Shown: in pieces, positions 1-8,945 of the stretch | Layout: every line of letters begins with the position of its first letter | How positions within the stretch are numbered: the first letter of the stretch is position 1 | Source of the DNA: Penelope pileata | Lineage: Eukaryota; Chordata; Aves; Galliformes; Cracidae | Direction: 5' to 3' | Length of the DNA stretch: 64,000 nt | Assembly (NCBI GenBank): GCA_013396635.1 | Contig: WBMW01000802.1 | Location: 254,504-318,503, forward strand | Program-made: the position numbers and the translations under genes | Notes under the pieces: model-generated | What the model saw: the letters and a program-made list of their open reading frames with translations, nothing else | The model's database searches: none | What the model was told of the DNA's origin: nothing

Positions 1-60
1 GCGGGCGGAGGCCGAGCCGTACCCCCGCGCTCCGAACACAGCTCCGCTCCTCCCCCACCC

Positions 61-71
61 CCGCCCCCAAT
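61..71 (+). promoter_or_regulatory. GC box next to CCAAT box
   Basis: A CCGCCCCC GC-box-like stretch runs directly into CCAAT (67-71), inside the CpG island and about 55 bases from the palindromic CRE. Known role: the CCAAT box is bound by NF-Y and GC boxes by Sp/KLF factors, commonly 50-100 bases upstream of a start site. The motifs are read directly; binding is inference. Confidence 0.45.
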
Positions 72-117
72 AGCGGCCGCCGGCCGGCAGCTGCTCCCTT
101 AAGAACGCCGGAACATT

Positions 118-178
118 CGTCACAGTGACGTCACACCCCGCCCACTGCCCACCCGACACCGGCGATGTCCCTCCGTCA
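118..178. promoter_or_regulatory. CRE cluster (one palindromic CRE and two half sites)
   Basis: A perfect palindromic cAMP response element TGACGTCA lies at 126-133. It is flanked by CGTCA half sites at 118-122 and 174-178, with a CCCCGCCC GC box at 136-143. Known: TGACGTCA is the consensus for CREB/ATF/CREM, and clustered CREs near a CpG-island start are typical of cAMP-inducible immediate-early and metabolic genes. Inference: the promoter here is CREB-responsive. The target gene cannot be named. Confidence 0.6.
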
Positions 179-307
179 CGCCCCCTCATGAATAATGCAT
201 GAAGCACGAGAGCCCCTCCCATGCGCGGAGCGGGGGGGTGCGCTCGTGCCGCCCAACGCCGTACAGGGAGGCTGGGCGGAGTGAGCGCTACCATTCAGAG
301 GGCGTTT

Positions 308-320
308 GGGGGGGGGGGGG
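308..320 (+). repeat. G13 homopolymer
   Basis: Thirteen consecutive G residues lie inside the CpG island. Length is unreliable in most sequencing data, so reading frames crossing it should not be trusted. Confidence 0.9.
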
Positions 321-976
321 AGAGGTGGCAGCCTTTAAGCAGAGCCCTGAAGATTCGCGTGAGGAAGGCACTTGTTGGGCTTCGACGACGCATCCGCGCT
401 GAAGCGAGAAACACCCGAAATAGAACGATGTCATTGTGTTCGCGGCAGTCGCTGCGGACGGCTTGTACTTCCGCGGGAGGGGGAGCTGGGTGGTGGTTTC
501 TTCCGCCGCAGCGCTCGGCCGGGCGCGGAGCCCCTCGTTTGCATTGACGCAGGCGGGCGGGGCGTGCCGGCACGCGCCGCTGAGCCCTCGAGGCCGGTCC
601 CGGGGCGGCGGCTGGGGGGAGGCTGTGCGACCTGCTCCGTTCCCCGCGAGCGCAGTGCTCACCGTGTTCCCATTGTGGCCACCCTGCTCGTGCACTCCCT
701 GCCTGCCCCACCGTACTTGGGTTCCACTGACCTGCTGTTTCCTCCCAGCTCCTCAGCCCCTGCCTTCGGGCCCTGTGTGTCATCTTTCACGTCCCCACTG
801 AGCCGTGGAGGGCTTGGGCCAAGCCAGGCCCGAGGTGGGCTGCGCCTGGTCATGCCTTTTGTGGTATTTCCTGGACAGGCGGTGTTAAATGCGGGGTTTT
901 GCCCTTTTGTATTGTCCTGGAGGCACGGCTCTTGGCAACTGTGTTTAATGCAAACAAGTAGTTTAGCAACTGTAGG

Positions 977-1812
977 TATAGCCATAGAATGGCTTAGGTT
1001 GGAAGGGGCCTTAAAGCCCATGCAGTTTCAACCCCACTGCCATGGGCAGGGCAGCAGCCACCAGCTCAGGCTGCCCAGGAACCCATCCTGCCTGGCCTGA
1101 ACCCCTCCAGGGATGGGGCATCCACAGCTTCTCTGGGCAGCCTGTGCCAGTGCCTCACCACCCTCTGAGTAAATAATTTCTTACTTATGTCTAACCTTAA
1201 TTACTACTATTTCAATTGAAAGCCATTATGCCTTGTCCTGTCATTGTCAGATTGTGTAAAAAGTCGGCCCGCCTCCTGCCTGTAAGCTCCCTTCAAGTAC
1301 CAGAAGGCTGCAATGAGGTTTCCCCAGAGCCTTCTCCAAGCTAAGCAAGCCCAGCTCCCTCAACCTTTCCTCATAGGAAAGGTGCTCCACCCTCTGATCA
1401 TCTTCATGGCCCTTGCTCTGGACCTGCTCCAAAAGCTCCACATCCTTCTTGTGCTGGGGGCCCCAGGCCTGGGTGCAGTACCCCAGATGGGGTCTTATGA
1501 GGGCAGAGCAGAGAGGGACAATTCCCTCCTTCTCCCTGCTGCCACCTCTCTTCTGATGCAGCCCAGGATACCGTTGGCCTTCTGAGCTGCCAGCACACAC
1601 TGCTGGTTCATGTCCAGATTTTCATCTACCAGGACCCCCAGGTCCTTCTTGGCAGGGCTGCTCCCAGTGAGTTTTTCTCCCACTCTGTACACATATCTGG
1701 GATTACCCTGACCCAAATGCAACACCTTGTACTCAGCCTTGTTGAATGTCATTAAGTTCCTGTGTTCCCACTTCTCAAGCCTATCCAGGTCCCTCTGGAT
1801 GACATTCCTGTA
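977..1812 (-). mobile_element. CR1 LINE, 5'-truncated, with ORF2 C-terminus and 3' UTR
   Basis: The element reads on the minus strand. Its 3' end is at the left (CATAGAATGG followed by TTAGGTTGGAAGG in plus-strand view) and its 5'-truncated end is near 1812. The minus-strand translation gives the typical end of CR1 ORF2, with LGVLVDENLDMNQQC from about 1640 to 1600 and LIRPHLGYCTQAWGPQ around 1500-1450. This is C-terminal to the reverse-transcriptase catalytic core, which is missing. Several frames are needed to read it through, so it is a decayed, non-autonomous copy. CR1 is the dominant LINE of birds. The subfamily was not assigned. Confidence 0.92.
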
Positions 1813-2003
1813 ATGCTGTTGCAGATATAGGTATTTGTGAAAAGTCTGAAATAATGGAGCTCTGTTTGTTCTCGGGGAAAGCTGTAACTCAGCAGTGGGA
1901 GCTGGTACGCGTCTGCTGAGGGAGAGTGCGCTGGGGAGGTGTCAGAGTATGCTTGACCTATGCTCCTTCTCCCTGGGCATCCATTAGTGGCCCCTGCCAG
2001 ATG

Positions 2004-2277
2004 ATCACAGAATCACAGAATTGTAAGGGTTGGAAGGAACCTCGAGAGATCATCGAGTCCAACGTCCCTGCCAACGCAGGTTCCCTAGTGCAGGTCGCAC
2101 AGGTAGGCGTCCAGGTGAGTCTTGAATATCTCCAGGGAAGGAGACTCCACAACCTCCCTGGGCAGCCTATTCCAGTGCTCTGTCAGCTGCACCGTGAAGA
2201 AATTCTTCAGTATATTGGTGCGGAACTTCCTATGCTCCAGTTTAATCCATTTCCCCTCGTCCTGTCCCCAAACACCG
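2004..2277 (-). mobile_element. CR1 LINE 3' fragment joined to the MIGA2 retrocopy
   Basis: A minus-strand CR1 3' segment of about 274 bases. The canonical terminal repeat ATTCTGTGATTCTGTGAT is at the left end (2004 onwards, in reverse). The translation still shows the last CR1 coding block (NRLPREVVESPSLEIF, about 2170-2120). The 5'-truncated end stops exactly at an A7 tract (minus strand, 2278-2284), beyond which lies the 3' UTR of the MIGA2 retrocopy in the same orientation. It is either a separate later insertion into the A tract or the 3' part of one chimeric cDNA; see the findings. Confidence 0.92.
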
Positions 2278-2541
2278 TTTTTTTGCAGTTCATGATTTAT
2301 ATGACACATTAAAAATAAAAGGTACAGAAGGGTGGAATAAAGAAGAAATTCAAACCATAAGCTGGCAAGTGATCCTAGATCCATCCCAGCAAACAGTACT
2401 GGCTACGAAAAGTAGAAGTCCCAGCAGGTTGCTGTGTGTTGAGACAGTCCTGTGTCCAGCAGTGACCATTGCAGGTAGTTTTGTCCAACTCTGGGAAGAA
2501 AAAAGTCCTTGTACAAAACTGTTTTCCTCCTCTGATTGACA
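2278..2541 (-). other. Probable 3' UTR of the MIGA2 retrocopy, ending in A7
   Basis: This is the segment between the retrocopy's terminal stop codon (2542-2544) and the CR1 junction. On the minus strand it ends in seven A residues (2278-2284). About ten bases before them is CATATAAAT (2294-2302), which contains TATAAA, a known variant of the poly(A) signal. That matches a short cleaved and polyadenylated 3' end, but the A run is short and could be encoded in the genome. An open frame crosses from here into the CR1; it is chance. Confidence 0.5.
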
Positions 2542-4313
2542 TCACATGAGCTCCCTCAGTGGCTCACTTTCACCAGGAAGCGTGCCGTTCATCTCAGGGG
2601 AATTCTCAGTGCCCAGATATCCCAGGAGGATCTTACTGCGCCGCCGTGACAGCTGCAAAATATCTTCTGCCAGCAGCTGCACTGTTGTGTATCTCACATT
2701 GTCCAGATCAAACATGTCCTTCAGATATTGTGCTATCTGGTGTTTGAAGAAACTGCAGACTTCAGTGAGCTGCTGTTTGGGTCCCAGAAAACCAAAGGTT
2801 AGAACAGGGCTGATGTGGTCCGATACGGAGTAGAAATTAGAGATAAAGCCATCTGGAACCACTAGAAGCCTCCTTTTTGCTTTCAGAACCGACCAGCAGG
2901 TAGTTGCTAGGGCTGTCTCCTTGAAGCTGTCAGACAGCCAGTGGTTGCACAGCACAGCCAGCACCAAGGAGGGCGGATTCTCCAGATCCTCAAAAGCATC
3001 CACGAGGATAAAGTCCAGCACAATATCAAATAAACTCATGCACACTACCCCTCTTCCCTCCAGCTCCTGCTGTGTGGTTGGCTAGGTCTCTGGCTTCAGT
3101 GTATAATGCAGCATCTCCTCGTAGCTTTCCAGAAAATCTTTGGGATTCTTTTCAGCTTTTGTCATCAGTCCTATCACCATTTGCTTCCCAACCTCTCCAA
3201 AAAACAGTTGATTGCTTTAATCCTCCAACATCTTCTTGAAGGCCTGCCTGACACAGTGCAGCATTGCAAGGAAATCCTGGTCACTGTAGCAGCCATGGAG
3301 TTCTGTCCTCAGTGTCTGGCATGCAACCTCCCCTTCTTTCACTAACTGCAGGGCTTCTTCATATGCTGCTACTGGCTTTGAGAGATGGAATGGTATTTCC
3401 TCGAAGTGAAGAGAGTCAAAGAGCTCTGCTGAAGAGAAGAAGGAGTCCTCAGAAATTGAGCTGTCTTCATCATCCGTACGGAGCCGTAATGACCCGTCTG
3501 TCAATGAAAGCATTAAAGTCTTCTCTAGATCTAGCAGCATGCTGTCTGATGGAAGTGAAAACTCAAACTCTTCCTGGAGGTGGTAGGCTCGGTACAAGAG
3601 GGACTCCAGCTTCTCCACAAACTCCCTTGTCTGGGACTCTTCCTCTGGGACATTATCAGGTGAGGTCTCTTGATGTTTCTTGCTGTCCCAGGGCACGAGA
3701 GTGCTGGTACTAGCACTGTCCTGCTGCCTGATGGTCGGTGCCTGCTCCCACTTCTGCAGAGCCTCCTCAAACAGCTCCATGCCTTGTACGTAGAGGCTTT
3801 CTGCACTGGAATCACCAATGGCTCAACCATCTCCCATTGCCTGGGCCTTCCACATCCCTGCTGGTGTCGAACTCAAAGAGTTCACAGCTACCATCAAGAC
3901 AAGGCTGTGGGATGAACTGGAATGTTTGCTGGGCTCGATGGAGGAGATCCCGCTGAGCGTGTCATTGCTTTTGCTGGTGGGACTATGGACTCTCTTGCTG
4001 GAATATCCTTTCTTCACAGAAGAAGCCTCCTGGTTGGCAGGATGGGCACTGTGATGCCTCCAGGCTTAAAGCCACACTTCTGTGGAGCAATCTGCTTCTT
4101 TCGGCGATGATGACGCTTCAGCTGATGAGCTGCAAGAGCCAACGCAACCGTCCCAAGAGCTGTAGCAAACAGTACCTTACGCAGGCCTGGAGAGAGCCGC
4201 AGCTGAGAGAAGACATACTGCCCAAATGTCGTGTACACAAACATGGGGATCTCCACCACGGTCATTGCCAAGGCCTGAATGATGGACATTCCCTCGGTCC
4301 TTCTAAATGCCAT
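2542..4313 (-). pseudogene. MIGA2: Processed (intronless) pseudogene of mitoguardin-2
   Basis: MIGA2 (FAM73B) is an outer-mitochondrial-membrane protein that promotes mitochondrial fusion and bridges mitochondria to ER and lipid droplets. This copy starts at ATG 4313-4311 (MAFRRTEGMSIIQALAMTV) and ends at TGA 2544-2542. That is about 590 codons, close to the usual length near 593. Order: two N-terminal hydrophobic segments (about residues 8-30 and 45-65), a basic stretch (LKRHHRRKKQ), the Ser-rich SKSNDTLSGISSIEPSKHS block, MELFEEALQKWEQ (from residue 179), an FFAT-like VAP-binding motif SEDSFFSSAELF (288-299), then the C-terminal lipid-binding domain. All of it is contiguous although vertebrate MIGA2 has many exons, so this is a retrocopy. 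Lesions: a one-base deletion between about 4018 and 4035 (codon ~95), TGA at 3825-3823 (codon 164), TAA at 3219-3217 (366) and TAG at 3084-3082 (411). It cannot make full-length protein. Confidence 0.93.
3418..3453 (-). other. FFAT-like motif remnant in the MIGA2 pseudogene
   Basis: Residues 288-299 of the conceptual product read SEDSFFSSAELF, preceded by DDEDSSI. In functional MIGA2 this acidic, phospho-regulated FFAT motif binds the ER proteins VAPA/VAPB. The core Phe pair and acidic flank are still present, so either decay is recent or this block simply escaped mutation. Confidence 0.6.
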
Positions 4314-4540
4314 GCCTGAAGGAGGACCTCGGCACCTCCAGGAGCCACAAAGGGGATGGACACTTGCAGATGCTGCGTGAGCCACTCACAAGGACGTCCA
4401 GCTTTCCTCTGACATCAGACTCAGAGCCCTGGAGTCAGCCTTCATCCAGCAATCCTCTGTAGCAGGGGCTGTGCGGCCCCAATCAGCACCCTCTTCCCCT
4501 GCCGCGCGCCATGGCTGTGGAAGGGCAGCGAAAGGGTGGC
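4314..4540 (-). other. Probable 5' UTR of the MIGA2 retrocopy
   Basis: About 230 bases upstream of the retrocopy start codon on the minus strand, becoming GC-rich toward 4501-4510 (GCCGCGCGCC in plus view). Retrocopies with intact start regions usually carry the source 5' UTR, so this is the likely extent. The exact right edge of the insertion and any target-site duplication could not be found by eye. Confidence 0.4.
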
Positions 4541-7500
4541 TGCTTTCCATTTGGCCAATGGACCTTTGGCCCGAGACCAGCGTAACAGCACTTATTTGTT
4601 AGATCTGTGTATGTTTGTTAAATGTGTGTAAAAAACAAAAAATGTTTAGTTCTGTGTGTCTGCAGTTGTCTCTGGTGCGATCATGTTCCCATAGTTAGGA
4701 GTGGTCCTGCAGGGGTGTGTATATTTGGATGTCACCATGCAGGGTTACCATGCAAACACACGTGCAGCATAGAAGACTAATGGATACTTCTTGGGTTTTT
4801 TTTTTTTCTTTATTTCAGTTAGTACTCCAGAATTATTCATTATATTGGTATCCATTCTGTTTCAAGATTTCCGAAGCCTTGCAAGTATAAAAGACTAGGG
4901 TGCAGAGCAAGGCCCTGCTGATGACTGCACGCTGAATGAATGCTGCCGGCCGAGTGATGGTTGCTCCCCCAATAGCAAGTTGCTTCATGGCACAGTCCTC
5001 ATAAACGTGGCTTTGGAGAGCTGCAGAACTGGTAGGATCCAGCTTCCCCTTGCCTTCGTGTCACGCGCCCGACGTTTGTTTAGGTGCAAGCCTGAACAGA
5101 AGCTGTCCTGCACCTGGGGCGTTTGCTGGCGTCTAACAAGGGTGAAGCAGTGCTGCGCTGTTCTCCTCTCTAGCCAGCTGCCTGTTGCTAGAAAGTGTGC
5201 AGGAACTTGCCTGGCCATTGCTTTTGTCCCCTCACCTTTAAACTGAGCCCCAATTCTAGTGATTCTTGCTTCAGAGCAGTTGTGGTGTTCGTGAGCCGTT
5301 CTTCTCCATCAGCTGGAAAACGAGAGTGCTCGCACGCTTCGTGACAGCTTATCTCTGCCATGGTAGCTATCTGCTCCAATTAGGCATGTTTATTAAAACA
5401 ACTTCCATGGGGGAAATCTCATCTATTTTTAAGCATGTATAAAGTAAGCGTCCGCTCTGAATTAGTTGCCTGATCCTCTGCAAACAAAAGACAGGTGCTA
5501 CCAAAGGATGATTCATCTTCCTCTAATGTAGGTACATTTAGAGAGAGAAACCTGATCTCTCCCTGCTGATTTTGAGGAAGGCTTGTGGCTGCGTCCTGTC
5601 CAGGAGTTTTTGGTGTTCCTCGGTCTTGTGGCACCCATGGGCTTTTTGACCCTGACACAAGCAAGAGTGGCTGTACTGAGCCAAACCACGCTTCCTTCCG
5701 GCTGTGTATCCGGTCTCTTCTGCCTCTGAGATGGGATGCCTGCAGCCCTTAGCTTGTGGGGTTTGCTGGGATCACAAATTCTAATTTCTCCACCAAATCA
5801 AATCCCTTCAAGAAGTAGTGGGCCCAGTCCTCAACGTTTTGTTTGCACTCTCCACTTCTCAGTTTCTCCAGTTTGACCATTTACACTCCGTTGCTATAAT
5901 TTTTTCTTCTCCCTTGTAATCACTTGAGTCCTTCCTGCTTTCTTTTTTCTTAGCTGCTCCTTTCTGGAGACCGATCTGGATTGGGCTGCTAGGAAAGACT
6001 GAAAACAGATACCTAAATTAATGTATAAGAAAAGGTTAAACGTGTAAAGCTTCCTTCAGCTATCTCAACCATTTGCAGCTCAGAGATTTGCTAGATTTGC
6101 CTTTCCAGAACTTAGGGGATGCTGGGATGCTTGGGCTCTGCATTCCCATTGTCACTGGACAGCAGCCACAGAGCAGAGCCTGTGACCTGGGTGAGCAGAG
6201 GGAGCTGAAAGGAGCCACATAAGAGGAGACAGCGAGCCCAGAAGGAGCGGGTGCCAAGCTGTGTGCAGTATTGCTGCATGTAACATGTGCATTGGAAAAA
6301 GCAGATGTTGCAAAACAAGCTGTCAGCTCGGTAAACCCCAGTATACCTAAGTTATGGTTCTTGCAGCTATTAATCAACCTGCTTCTGTGTACTCCTCGTA
6401 ACAAACATGCCAGGCATCCCCTTCACCTGGGAGGCCTGTGCGGGGCTGGGGCTGACAGCTCTCCGGGGTTCGTCAGCACCGTGAAGACAATGGCCATCTG
6501 AGCTTGTCGTGCTGTGTTCTGCATCATCCGCTGTGCATGGAACGTTGTGTGCCAAATTGAACAAACATTGCTGGAGAAGAGAAAGCATAAAGACAAATTA
6601 CAGTGAACTGTTTTAAGACAAATCTGATAAGCTGTGAGGGTTCCAAGAGCTCTTCTAGGCAGTGTGAAAGGGATCATCAAGGCAGTACTTCCGGATTGTA
6701 CCCCTGAGTGGTTATTGCCTCCTCTGGAAATTACCATGCACAGCATAAGTTCTTTCCTTTTCATGAAGCCAGGAGAATAACACCTGTTATTGGCCAGTGT
6801 TAGAGGCAGGGTATTATTATGCGAGGCAGAATTTTGGCCCACTGTTCTGTTTTTCTGCTTGAACAAAAAAAGCTCTAAACTTTTAGCAGTTGTAAAAGCT
6901 GGAAGGGATTGTGCTGGGATACTGTCTTCTTTGGAGCAGTCTGTGGGTTCAGTTTCTTTAAAAATGTAAGTTATTGGGGTAGAATCCATACCTTTTTCTA
7001 TTCAGACAACACTAAGGACGTGTTACAATTTTGGGAAGTGTGTGAGCAGTCATGAAATGGATAAAAATTAAACTACGGTGTGTAGACTTTTATGTACTTG
7101 CAGAGCTACTTTGGTGCTTCCTCATTTTGTAAATTAACACAAACAAGAGAAGATCAGGAATCTGGCACATGAAAAAGAAAACAACTTCTGTGCTTCTAGA
7201 ATCTGTTGTTTCCCTCCCATTAGTTTCTTGGAAGGTAACAGTGGCTTTGATTTTGAATATGGGCTGCAAATAGCATGTTAACATGAAAATGATCTTTGCT
7301 CTCATTCCAGTACTAAAAGCTGCTTCTCTGGCCTTTTTTTTTTTNGTTGAAAGTAAACATAGCTACAGGTAGTAGGCACTAACTTCAAAAAACCTTTTTG
7401 TTGTGGAGTGGCTCAGCGCGGACAGTCCTGGGCTGCTTGTGATGCAACAAACTCTTCTTTCCAGAGCCCACAACCTTTATAGGTCTTTCACCACTTACAG

Positions 7501-8595
7501 TGATTTACTGCTCTGTTCAACCCCTCTTCCAAGGCTCTGCAGCTACAAGAAGAAACAGTTATTTATTTTGTTCTCTTTGCTGTTTTATGTGTTCTTCTCC
7601 CTTGTTCCCGTCTTCCCTCTAGTGTGTTGCTGGGCTCCTTTTCCCAAGCTCTGTGTCTGGTAGTGCTGCCTGTCCTGCCCCGGTCTGCAGGGCTCTGCTG
7701 GCAGCTCTGTCTCCATCTCACCTGTGGTCGGGCTGTTCGGAGAAGCACAGTCTGTTGCTGTCTGTGGTCTGTGGCATGTATCTGCTTCGTTCCTCAGCTT
7801 AAGCTTTGAAATGGGCCTGCATGTGCATTCCAGGAACAGCACATTGTTCTAACTGGTAACAAAAATACATGACTAACGTGCTTCTGATAGAGCTGCTTCC
7901 TCTTAACCTTAAAGCTGATTTTTGTTAATGACTTCTTCCTCCCGTGGAAACACGGAAAACAGTCTGGGACTGCAGGTTATTCAGAAAGAAAAACAGATGA
8001 TGAGGTTTGACATTTCACAGGAAAACGATATCTAAAGTTCTATATCAAAGTGTTTTATTTACTGTTTTTCTTTTCTTGATTTTTTAAAATTCTGAAAGTG
8101 GTTATTGTGCATTCTTACAAAGGAGGTGGCAGGTCTTTCAGCAGTGAGCAGTCTGTTGAGTCACAGTAGCTTACAGTTTTTCCCAATGCTTTTTTTCTTT
8201 TAGAGAAAAAAAATTATTAATCATCTACATGTAACAAATGTGGAAAATAAACCATTGTTTGATCACTGAATGTCAGAATAAAATTAAAAGCAGAAAATTT
8301 AACATGAGAGTTTGACACAATTTTCTTTGTTCTGTTGTTCTCTTGCTCTCGTGCCCATGTTTTGTTCTTTTTTTTAAAGCTGAAAATCTTAAAATTTGTA
8401 GGAGATGGACAGCATTAGTTCCTTAATCAGAGCCGTGTACACACCACGCGGGCTGTGCTGCCTGCTGAACTTGCAGGGTATGGGTTCTGGTCACAGGAAT
8501 GCAAACCAGTGATTTACTCTGCTCTTTCTCTATTTTGCCCTGGAGTTTAACCAGCACATTAGACTAATATTTTCTTGCTTGCTAGTGGCAGTTTC
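4541..8595. other. Non-coding; no gene recognised
   Basis: No recognisable exon, RNA gene or full transposon. It contains T runs at 4796-4807 and before 7345, and an unexplained 188-codon minus-strand open frame (6989-6423) with no family features. The region from 6 to 8.6 kb is plain AT-moderate sequence. Confidence 0.6.
7345..7345 (+). other. Ambiguous base N after a T run
   Basis: The only non-ACGT character in the window. It directly follows a run of T, a typical place for base-calling or consensus ambiguity. Confidence 0.99.
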
Positions 8596-8600
8596 TGTTT

Positions 8601-8635
8601 CTTTTTTTTTTTTCTTTCTTTTTTTTTTTTTTTTT
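8601..8635 (+). repeat. Pyrimidine (T-rich) tract
   Basis: Nearly pure T with three interspersed C residues. On the minus strand it reads as an A-rich tract, but no retroelement lies next to it. Confidence 0.9.
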
Positions 8636-8927
8636 GGTAGTGGAAGTCATTAGAGTTTCTCCCAAGAGAATCACTGCCAAAGTAAACAAACATCTTCATG
8701 AAAGGAAAATAATGTCTGTGGAGCATTCAGAATTCCATGTTTTACAGAAGAGTATTTATGGCAACCAACTAGTGAATTAAAGTGAATGAAGTCCTATTTC
8801 TAGTTTGCAGCTTCTGCTGTGCTAATTGAATGTGGCAATTTCTACTGGCTTCTCTGCTGCGCAGTCTCAGTATTAGCTCTAGTTTAAGATGAAGGAAAAT
8901 ATGAGATGAAACTCTGTTTAGAAGGAG

Positions 8928-8945
8928 TTTTTTTTTTTTTTTTTT
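8928..8945 (+). repeat. T18 homopolymer
   Basis: Eighteen consecutive T residues followed by AAATT. No neighbouring element explains it. Confidence 0.9.

Larger units (their letters stand above)
1..760. promoter_or_regulatory. CpG island, probable promoter region
   Basis: Bases 1 to about 660 are GC-rich with very frequent CpG, unlike the CpG-poor DNA that follows; the signal fades by about 760. A block of core-promoter motifs lies in the first 180 bases: a CCAAT box, GC boxes and CRE motifs. CpG islands of this kind normally mark transcription starts. The gene could run leftwards out of the window or rightwards with a non-coding first exon; no first coding exon is recognisable on either strand. 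Open frames across the island on both strands are expected from its GC content and look like no known protein. The gene identity is unknown. Confidence 0.72.

Noticed and set aside
288..1100. Long overlapping frames on both strands in the CpG island
   Set aside because: GC-rich, stop-poor DNA with the frames overlapping each other; no domain or consistent initiation, and one runs into CR1.
1247..1752. Minus-strand frames of 117 and 85 codons as host genes
   Set aside because: They are the C-terminal coding part of a decayed CR1 LINE.
2085..2384. 99-codon frame as a small gene with a hydrophobic N-terminus
   Set aside because: It fuses the retrocopy 3' UTR to CR1 coding sequence by chance.
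2542..4385. A functional minus-strand multi-exon MIGA2 gene
   Set aside because: No introns at all between homologous segments, and a frameshift plus three in-frame stops interrupt conserved positions with no splice sites to skip them.
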